Assembly (NCBI GenBank): GCA_900313345.1 | Contig: OMQW01000075.1 | Location: 1 to 11,527, forward strand | DNA from: an uncultured Eubacteriales bacterium | GTDB taxonomy: Bacteria; Bacillota_I; Bacilli_A; RF39; UBA660 | Length of the DNA stretch: 11,527 nucleotides | Direction of reading: 5' to 3' | Shown here: in pieces, positions 7,101-11,527 of the stretch | Layout of the letters: each line of letters starts with the position of its first letter | Position numbering within the stretch: position 1 is the first letter of the stretch | Notes under the pieces: generated by a model | Seen by the model: the letters and a program-made list of their open reading frames with translations, nothing else | What the model was told of the DNA's origin: nothing | The model's database searches: none | Translations under genes and position numbers: made by a program

Positions 7101-7491
7101 TAACCTTAAACCTTAAAACAAAGTCATCATATGTACTTGGATTAGGTAGATATCTTAAGTAACCCATTAAATTAGTAATAATAATCTTAGGATTACTTGT
7201 ATTTCTAATAGATTTAATAGTTTCCATTCTAGTATTTAATAAATCAGGACTAATAGCCATCGCTTCACTAGTTAAAAAATCATCCATTGGAAATAAATAA
7301 GTATCATCATAGAAAGTACTAACATTATTATATAGTTTATTAGCATCAAATAAACTATTAACAACAACTAAAATATCTTTATTTTTAGTTTTTACTAAAC
7401 TAGCTAAATAATACGCAAAAAAACCACCAGTAATTCCAGTAATACCAGTGTTATTCAAATTATCAAATTTAATAATATCAAATATATTCAT
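4180..7491 (-). CDS. mfd: Transcription-repair coupling factor Mfd
   Basis: An 1103-aa DNA translocase that removes stalled RNA polymerase at lesions and recruits UvrA. Domains in order: a UvrB-like N-terminal module (about 1-340) including GEVGVRGFVIDVFP at 158-171; the CarD-like RNA-polymerase-interacting domain starting near residue 425 (IGDYVVHSIYGIGKY, with GDY at 430-432); the superfamily 2 translocase core with Walker A GDVGFGKTE (578-586), DEEQRFG (679-685), LSATPIPRTLQMS and the QIRGRVGR motif; the RAGD-like RGAGDILGAEQAG; and the C-terminal TRCF domain (about 960-1100). It is a little shorter than B. subtilis Mfd (1177 aa) but no domain is missing. Its ATG shares one base with the pth stop (TAATG), with AGGAAG upstream, so it is translationally coupled to pth. 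Confidence 0.98.
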   Translation of the reverse strand: MNIFDIIKFDNLNNTGITGITGGFFAYYLASLVKTKNKDILVVVNSLFDANKLYNNVSTFYDDTYLFPMDDFLTSEAMAISPDLLNTRMETIKSIRNTSNPKIIITNLMGYLRYLPNPSTYDDFVLRFKVNDSINPKELYNKLYKMGYKSTSLVTTTGEVGVRGFVIDVFPVGFDNPVRFEFFGDDIDEIKYFNPETQKSFENINYITIYPNFEFLTNKDCSLEEFGKQKYLINYENVKSIYSYLDNPYIIYKDYSQLTNSFNAIKEEARIYRDESDNLYKGNYMFNLDDLPKEAIYYLDVDNVKPSYVKELINYNSHSIDNFYEKEDSIIAFLNRESNNNNTLVICLKDYQINNFKKRFNYDFKITTIDNIYPNKLNIITSLFDDGFSYKDVTFISSNLLFINNNTVHKYKTKFKYSSKVNDINKLEIGDYVVHSIYGIGKYNGMKTLEVGGSTKDFLEVLYQGSDKLYIPASKIDNLFKYSGREGSIPHINKLSNNDFLKTKKRISKKVQDMADSLIKLYAEREKQKGFSFSPDTDLQESFEKAFPYKLTKDQSIAISDIKKDMESTRPMDRLLCGDVGFGKTEVAFVAAFKAISDSKQVLLLCPTTILSNQHYKNALKRFKDFPVNIKLLNRFTSTKEFNNIIKGLEDGTVDFVIGTHKLLNQKIKPKNLGLLIIDEEQRFGVKHKEKIKEYKTNVDVLTLSATPIPRTLQMSMTGIRSLSLIETAPSERYPVQTYVTGFNKQIIRDAIYKELARDGQVFFLSNKVEDIEKKVFEIKELVPEARINFAHGRMTKEELENRMISFVNHEFDVLVCTTIIETGIDIPNANTLIILDADKFGLAQLYQIRGRVGRSNRFSYAYLMYDNHKELNNIAIKRLNVIKEFTELGSGFSIATRDLSIRGAGDILGAEQAGFIDSVGIDLYLKMLNDEINRRNGVISESEEEVNTNNQPFLNVSSHIKNSYVSDNDLKIEIHRLINSIDSEDSFNNVINELTDRFGKPDIDTINYMYEEWFENVSRPYIERVRETRNFIEILFKRDMLKKIDMEQLFISSFKISPLFRFQKRGENLVIILDTVRLEGNSTIYLIKLMELIKSYLTLDVS

Positions 7492-8057
7492 TAACGATTC
7501 TTCCTATTATATCTACTGACAAGATAATCAAAAGTATGAGTAAAATAATCATCTAAAATATTATTAATTTCTAAAGAAATATTATTAAGCGTATCAATAT
7601 CATCTTTAGAAAACTTACCAAGAACATAATCAGGTGTAGATATAGTCTTATCATTATTAATTCCAACTTTTATTCTATTATATTCTCTAGTACCTAAATG
7701 AAGTTCAATATTCTTAAGACCATTATGTCCACCACTACTACCATTACTCTTTAACTTAAAATTACCAACTTTAAGATCTAAATCATCACTAATTACAAGA
7801 ATATCTTTAATATCAATCTTAAAGAAATTAACAAAATCTCTAACAACCTCTCCAGATAAATTCATATATTTTTGAGGTTTTAAGAAAATAACTTTCTCAC
7901 CATTTATATTAGTATCTAAATAAAGACCATCAAATTTACTTTTAAAACCAGATAAATTTTTATAATTTAAATAATTATCTATCATCATAAATCCAACATT
8001 ATGTCTAGTATTATCATAGTCTCTACCAGGATTACCAAGTCCAACAATTAGTTTCAT
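7491..8057 (-). CDS. pth: Peptidyl-tRNA hydrolase
   Basis: A 188-aa bacterial-type Pth, which cleaves peptidyl-tRNA dropped from ribosomes and recycles tRNA. It opens with the family signature LIVGLGNPG (3-11), and the catalytic His (H19, in NTRHNVGF), the substrate-binding Asn in KPQKYMNLSG (N66), the VISDDLDL acidic motif (88-95) and SSGGHNGLK (N112) are all present. Length is normal. The AAGGAG ribosome binding site is encoded in the last codons of rsmI, two bases lie between the two genes, and the stop overlaps the mfd ATG. The pth-mfd link is shared with B. subtilis; the rsmI-pth junction is not. Confidence 0.98.
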   Translation of the reverse strand: MKLIVGLGNPGRDYDNTRHNVGFMMIDNYLNYKNLSGFKSKFDGLYLDTNINGEKVIFLKPQKYMNLSGEVVRDFVNFFKIDIKDILVISDDLDLKVGNFKLKSNGSSGGHNGLKNIELHLGTREYNRIKVGINNDKTISTPDYVLGKFSKDDIDTLNNISLEINNILDDYFTHTFDYLVSRYNRKNR

Positions 8058-8059
8058 AA

Positions 8060-8902
8060 TTATTCTCCTTTCTTAATACCCATATATTCTTTATATACTA
8101 CTGACTTAGGAACATTTCTTTCTTTAGAAACCTTCTTTATAGCATCCATCTCTTTCATTTCATCTAAATAAATAGATACATGTTCAAAAATAGTCATAGA
8201 ACTATAATCAATCTTATCATAATTACCATCAACAATTATAACATACTCACCTTTAATAACGTTAATATTTTTAAGACATGTAGATATTTTACCTCTTATA
8301 ACCTCTTCATATACCTTAGATATCTCTCTACAAATAGCAATTTCTCTATCACCAAAAACATCTAATAAACTATTAAGCATATCTAAAAGTCTATGAGGTG
8401 CTTCGTAAAATATCAAAGTATAAGGTAAATCTTTAAGAGATTTTAATTCATTATTTCTTTTATTCTGATGAACATTTAAAAATCCATAATATAAAAATCT
8501 ATTAGGATTAAGACCAGACATCATTAAAGCAGGAACAAAAGCCGTAGCACCAGGAAGTCCAATAACATTATAATTATTCTCAATTACAAATTTACTAACA
8601 ATATATCCTGGATCATTAATGACAGGACTACCTTGATCAGTAATTAAAGCTAAATTATTACCATTCTTTAATAAAGAAAGGACTTTTTCTTTTATTTTAT
8701 CTTCGTTAAATTCATGACAACTAATTAATTTTTTAGATATATCATATTTTTTAAGAATAACAGAACTAGTTCTAGTATCTTCACATAAAATAAAGTCAAC
8801 CATCTTTAAAACTTCAATAGCTCTTAAAGTCATATCACCACTATTACCAATAGGAGTTGGTACTAAATATAAAGAAGGACTATTGTCATAACTATTTTGC
8901 AT
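8060..8902 (-). CDS. rsmI: 16S rRNA (cytidine-1402 2'-O)-methyltransferase RsmI
   Basis: A 280-aa SAM-dependent tetrapyrrole-methylase-fold enzyme that methylates the ribose of C1402 in the 16S rRNA decoding centre. Family motifs: LYLVPTPIGN (11-20), EDTR (41-44), ITDQGSPVINDPG (87-99), GLPGATAFVPAL (115-126) and FYEAPHR (165-171). The last 50 residues form the helical C-terminal part seen in relatives. The start was set at ATG 8902-8900, with AGGTGAT at 8913-8907; a GTG at 8911 in the same frame lies inside that ribosome binding site and is unlikely to be used. It overlaps the upstream methyltransferase gene by 11 bases. Corresponds to B. subtilis yabC-region rsmI next to yabB, with the GIY-YIG gene yazA missing between them. 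Confidence 0.97.
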   Translation of the reverse strand: MQNSYDNSPSLYLVPTPIGNSGDMTLRAIEVLKMVDFILCEDTRTSSVILKKYDISKKLISCHEFNEDKIKEKVLSLLKNGNNLALITDQGSPVINDPGYIVSKFVIENNYNVIGLPGATAFVPALMMSGLNPNRFLYYGFLNVHQNKRNNELKSLKDLPYTLIFYEAPHRLLDMLNSLLDVFGDREIAICREISKVYEEVIRGKISTCLKNINVIKGEYVIIVDGNYDKIDYSSMTIFEHVSIYLDEMKEMDAIKKVSKERNVPKSVVYKEYMGIKKGE

Positions 8903-9620
8903 TATTATCACCTACCATTAATTTATATTCTTCTGTTTCTAAATGATTTAAATCATACATAACAAAAGGCTTATCAACAATTAAACCACTACTACCATTT
9001 AAAATACCTTCAATAATAAATAAGTTAGGGAAAGTATTTAAATTATCGTAAATAAATCTTAAATATTTTGGTTCTAATTTATATTTTTTCATAGTATCTA
9101 TTACATCAATTAATCTATCACATCTATTAACAGTAACAAATCTTTTACCTTCTTTTAATATTAAAGAAGCTGTCTTAAAACAATCATCTAAAGTAAGATC
9201 AATTTCATGTCTAGCAATACTCTTATGATTATCATTATTTTTAGTACTATTAGGATCTATTTTAAAATAAGGAGGATTACATAAAACCAAATCATATTTA
9301 TTCAAATTAGTTTTAGAAAAATCTCTCATATCTTGATTAATAATATTAATTTGTTTTTCTTTATTATTAAGTAAAATACTTTCATTAGCTAATAAACATA
9401 AATCTTTTTGAATTTCAACACCATCTATTAAAGCATTAGTTCTTCTAGTAAGAATTAAAGGAACAACTCCATTACCAGTACCAAGTTCACAAATATTTTT
9501 AGTACGTAAATTAATATTACATAAATTAGCCAGTATTACACTATCAATAGAAAAACAAAAATAATCATTATCTTGATAAATTTTTAAATCATAACCTAAT
9601 ATATTATTTAATACTTTCAT
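8892..9620 (-). CDS. tRNA1(Val) A37 N6-methyltransferase-like protein (YabB/TrmN6)
   Basis: A 242-aa class I SAM methyltransferase of the YabB/TrmN6 family, members of which methylate N6 of A37 in tRNA1-Val in Enterobacteria. The N-terminus carries the family's FCFSIDSVILANL (21-33, compare FSFSLDAVLLA in B. subtilis YabB as I recall it), SAM motif I ELGTGNGVVP (45-54), the acidic end of strand 2 DGVEIQ (66-71), and the N6-adenine catalytic tetrapeptide NPPY (115-118), followed by the family's KSIARHEIDLTLDD. It overlaps ricT by 17 bases and rsmI by 11, so it is translated from the same operon message; its own ribosome binding site (AAAGAAG) is weak. The tRNA substrate in this lineage is inferred, not shown. 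Confidence 0.9.
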   Translation of the reverse strand: MKVLNNILGYDLKIYQDNDYFCFSIDSVILANLCNINLRTKNICELGTGNGVVPLILTRRTNALIDGVEIQKDLCLLANESILLNNKEKQINIINQDMRDFSKTNLNKYDLVLCNPPYFKIDPNSTKNNDNHKSIARHEIDLTLDDCFKTASLILKEGKRFVTVNRCDRLIDVIDTMKKYKLEPKYLRFIYDNLNTFPNLFIIEGILNGSSGLIVDKPFVMYDLNHLETEEYKLMVGDNNAK

Positions 9621-10374
9621 CTTCTTTATAAGGACAAGTAATTATAGTTTTATCTTCTAAAGAAACATCACATGTTTTTTTAAAAACATTTACATTAATA
9701 ACTTTACCCATACCTTTCTCTGTCCTAAATTTAGAACCAATTATAGGAGCTAAAGCTTTTAATTTAGAATAAGTATCATTCTCATAATTAAGGCAACATA
9801 AAAGTCTACCACAAGAACCATTAATCTTTGTAGGATTAAGAGCAAGATCTTGATTTTTAGCCATATTAATAGAAACACTATTAAAATCAGTTAAAAACGA
9901 ATTGCAGCATAAAAATAAACCACAAGGCCCAATACCACCAATTCTTTTAGCTTTATCTCTAACACCAATTTGTCTTAATTCAATACGAGTTTTATATTTA
10001 TCTGCAAGTTTTTTAGCAAGATCCCTAAAATCAACTCTAGAGTCAGAAACAAATAAGAAAAATAATTGTTTTTTATCAAAAGTATAGAAAGAATCTACAA
10101 TACTCATATCAAGTTTACTAATCTCTTTAAGATTTTTGACTTCCTTTAAACAGTTATCAGCAAGTAATTTATTATTATTAATAGTATTGATATCATTATC
10201 AGTAACTACTCTTACAAATTTAAAAGTAGTATCACATTTTTTTAAACTCTTTAATACAACCCCACTATAAAAATTTCTATTATTAAGAATAATATGACTA
10301 CCAATATCCAAATTAATATCAGAATGCATTAAAACCTTTTCATCTAAATTATCAAGAAACACTTCGTAAAACAT
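9604..10374 (-). CDS. ricT: PSP1-domain Fe-S protein RicT (YaaT)
   Basis: A 256-aa PSP1-family protein. In B. subtilis RicT (YaaT) forms the RicA-RicF-RicT (YmcA-YlbF-YaaT) complex that carries [4Fe-4S] clusters, guides RNase Y-dependent mRNA maturation and affects sporulation, competence and biofilm formation. Two matched cysteine motifs are visible, CGLFLCC (151-157) and CGRLLCC (188-194), in the highly conserved core IGGIGPCG through GSCGRLLCCLNYE. It follows holB with a one-base stop/start overlap (TAATG), and AGGTGATC lies in the last holB codons. In B. subtilis yabA follows yaaT; that gene is absent here and yabB follows directly. The partners RicA and RicF are not in this window. Confidence 0.96.
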   Translation of the reverse strand: MFYEVFLDNLDEKVLMHSDINLDIGSHIILNNRNFYSGVVLKSLKKCDTTFKFVRVVTDNDINTINNNKLLADNCLKEVKNLKEISKLDMSIVDSFYTFDKKQLFFLFVSDSRVDFRDLAKKLADKYKTRIELRQIGVRDKAKRIGGIGPCGLFLCCNSFLTDFNSVSINMAKNQDLALNPTKINGSCGRLLCCLNYENDTYSKLKALAPIIGSKFRTEKGMGKVINVNVFKKTCDVSLEDKTIITCPYKEDESIK

Positions 10375-11156
10375 TAGATCACCTCTTCTATATCAACTAA
10401 GAAATTATCAAGAAACAACTTATAATTAACATTATATAAACTATTAGATAAATACTTTTCAATTAATAAAATATATTTAAAAGAATTATCTTTATTTATT
10501 AAAGAATTGTTATTAGAATGATTGATAATACTAAAAATATATTTTTCGCATTTATTTAAAAAATTAATAAAAGAAATTTTATCAGGTAAATCTTTTATAA
10601 TACTATTATACGCCAAAAAACCTTTATTTTTAGAAAATAAAGATTGAAAGATAAGAATTTCATCATCACTTAAATTAAATAAAGAAGAATCATTTACAGA
10701 ATAAACCTGACATCTAGAAACCAAAGTATTTAAAACACTATATCTATTTTTACATAAAAGAATAGCAATAACACCATCATGAGGCTCCTCTAAAAATTTA
10801 AGTAAAGTATTACCAGAACTACCATTTAGCTTACTAGCATCATTAATAACATAAATTTGTTTATTATCATAGTATGAAGAATTAGAAAAATCACTAATAA
10901 CATCTATAATTTGTTCTTTTTTAATAAATGCTCCATTAGGTTCAATATATTTTAAATCAGGATAACTATTATTATCAACTAATTCATCAATTTTAATATT
11001 ATAATTAGAATCATCTTTATATAACAAAATCTTAATAAATTTATTAATAAAAGAAGAAATATCATTAATATCATTAGTTTCAATTAAGAAAGCATGAGAA
11101 AGATGATTATTATCTTTTTCTTTATTTATAATTTCAAAAAAATCATCGTAACTCAT
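10374..11156 (-). CDS. holB: DNA polymerase III delta' subunit
   Basis: A 260-aa clamp-loader subunit (HolB family) that works with DnaX and delta to load the sliding clamp during replication. It has the AAA+ fold of delta' without a Walker A P-loop: HLSHAFLIET (18-27) lacks GKT, as expected for the non-ATPase subunit. The well-conserved block is KQIYVINDASKLNGSSGNTL (99-118) leading into LLKFLEEP (118-125) and then LVSRCQ (145-150), the SRC arginine-finger motif. It is shorter than the B. subtilis protein (about 329 aa), and the N-terminal zinc-binding cysteines of DnaX are absent as usual. The ribosome binding site is GAGGAGG directly after the bofA stop. Gene position next to ricT supports the call, although tmk, its usual upstream neighbour, is missing. 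Confidence 0.92.
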   Translation of the reverse strand: MSYDDFFEIINKEKDNNHLSHAFLIETNDINDISSFINKFIKILLYKDDSNYNIKIDELVDNNSYPDLKYIEPNGAFIKKEQIIDVISDFSNSSYYDNKQIYVINDASKLNGSSGNTLLKFLEEPHDGVIAILLCKNRYSVLNTLVSRCQVYSVNDSSLFNLSDDEILIFQSLFSKNKGFLAYNSIIKDLPDKISFINFLNKCEKYIFSIINHSNNNSLINKDNSFKYILLIEKYLSNSLYNVNYKLFLDNFLVDIEEVI

Positions 11157-11168
11157 AATATAACCTCC

Positions 11169-11354
11169 TCAAAATATACTAACTTTAAAAAGAACTAGTG
11201 CAAATAAACCAGGTGCACCAAGTAAAGCAACAATTAAAATGGAAAAAATATTTATTGGAATAATCAAATTAAACTTATAAGCAATCAAATTATATCCATA
11301 AAGTAAAAATCCACCAATAAATATTCTTCTTAAAAAATACATAATATTTTTCAT
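11169..11354 (-). CDS. bofA: BofA family pro-sigma-K processing inhibitor-like protein
   Basis: A 61-aa membrane protein matching the BofA family. In B. subtilis BofA sits in the outer forespore membrane and, with SpoIVFA, holds the SpoIVFB protease inactive until the sigma-K checkpoint. Two hydrophobic segments (about 9-27 and 36-58) surround the family's most conserved part, IIPINIFSILIVALLGAPG (31-49), with its IPxN and GxPG elements. It is shorter at the N-terminus than B. subtilis BofA (87 aa). The ATG at 11354 has AGGTGAT at 11364-11358. The stop TGA is embedded in the holB ribosome binding site (TGAGGAGG). It comes straight after recR, as in B. subtilis (recR-yaaL-bofA), which supports orthology. 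Whether it still acts in sporulation here is unknown. Confidence 0.87.
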   Translation of the reverse strand: MKNIMYFLRRIFIGGFLLYGYNLIAYKFNLIIPINIFSILIVALLGAPGLFALVLFKVSIF

Positions 11355-11391
11355 ATAATCACCTAAAAAATATTATGTAAATTAATAAAAT

Positions 11392-11527
11392 TTATTCTAT
11401 TTCTTTTCTATCACTTAATGCTCTTTCTAAAGTAAGTGAATCAATATATTCCATATCAGCACCCATAGGTACACCACTTGCAAGTCTAGTAGTTTTGATA
11501 TTTAAACCAGATAAAACCCTTTTTATA
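11392..11527 (-). CDS. recR: Recombination protein RecR, C-terminal end (partial)
   Basis: Only the last 45 codons are in the window; the gene enters from the right edge and ends with TAA at 11394-11392. The translated tail contains TRLASGVPMGADMEYIDSL followed by TLERALSDRKEIE, which matches the RecR C-terminus (typically ASGLPxGGDLEYADEVTLGRALxGR), part of the Toprim-proximal region. RecR works with RecO and RecF in loading RecA at gaps. It is the first gene seen of the operon and is separated from bofA by 37 bases that hold only the bofA ribosome binding site. Confidence 0.95.
   Translation of the reverse strand, partial: IKRVLSGLNIKTTRLASGVPMGADMEYIDSLTLERALSDRKEIE

Noticed and set aside
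8180..8365. 61-aa plus-strand reading frame opposite rsmI
   Set aside because: It lies antisense to a well-conserved gene, has low-complexity Ile/Asn composition and no ribosome binding site.
9902..10087. 61-aa plus-strand reading frame opposite ricT
   Set aside because: It is antisense to the conserved cysteine-rich core of ricT and has no independent support.
1..11527. Possible mycoplasma-type code (UGA as Trp), suggested by the very low G+C
   Set aside because: No gene is interrupted by in-frame TGA, Trp residues in MetRS are encoded by TGG, and bofA ends at TGA at the expected family length.
1..11527. Search for mobile elements, CRISPR arrays, tRNA/rRNA genes and defence or secondary-metabolite systems
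   Set aside because: No transposase, direct-repeat array, long inverted repeats or RNA gene was seen. The window is a conserved housekeeping region, and the only candidates for new biology are the 216-aa and 51-aa genes and the T-box topology.

Overview
This is an AT-rich window (G+C roughly a quarter by eye) in which every supported gene lies on the minus strand, so it is transcribed from right to left. Gene content and order point to a low-GC Gram-positive bacterium (Bacillota or relatives), probably a streamlined, uncultured-type Bacilli or Erysipelotrichia/RF39-like lineage. That lineage guess is inference. The families present (BofA, RicT/YaaT, YabB, SpoVT, T-box-controlled metG) are typical of Firmicutes. 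TGA is used as a stop (bofA) and no gene is broken by an in-frame TGA, so the code looks standard (table 11) and not the mycoplasma code.

Right part (11527 to 8060), in order of transcription: the 3' end of recR (recombination repair); bofA (small membrane protein of the sigma-K checkpoint family); holB (clamp-loader delta'); ricT (Fe-S PSP1 protein, RNase Y partner); a YabB/TrmN6-type tRNA adenine methyltransferase; and rsmI (16S rRNA C1402 2'-O-methyltransferase). These genes overlap or are a few bases apart and form one tight operon.

Middle (8057 to 2973): pth, mfd, an unrecognised 216-aa charged helical protein, and spoVT. In Bacillus subtilis, recR-bofA-holB-yaaT-yabB-rsmI-abrB-metS-tatD and pth-mfd-spoVT are two separate nearby blocks. 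Here they are merged, and spoVT sits in the slot next to metG that abrB holds in B. subtilis.

Left part (2972 to 1): a promoter and a methionine-type T-box leader (AUG specifier, UGGU tRNA-acceptor bulge) precede metG, which encodes a compact MetRS without the usual C-terminal tRNA-binding domain. A strong, apparently bidirectional terminator follows metG. Next come a 51-aa predicted membrane protein with a terminator-like hairpin over its stop codon, tatD, a possible promoter, and the first 25 codons of a membrane or exported protein that runs off the left edge.

Most of the genes are housekeeping functions in translation quality control (metG, pth, rsmI, TrmN6-like), DNA replication and repair (recR, holB, mfd, tatD) and RNA processing (ricT), with two sporulation-associated genes among them. 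I saw no mobile elements, CRISPR arrays, tRNA or rRNA genes. No stretch above 300 bases lacks a gene; the longest, 2706-2972, is filled by the T-box leader and its promoter.
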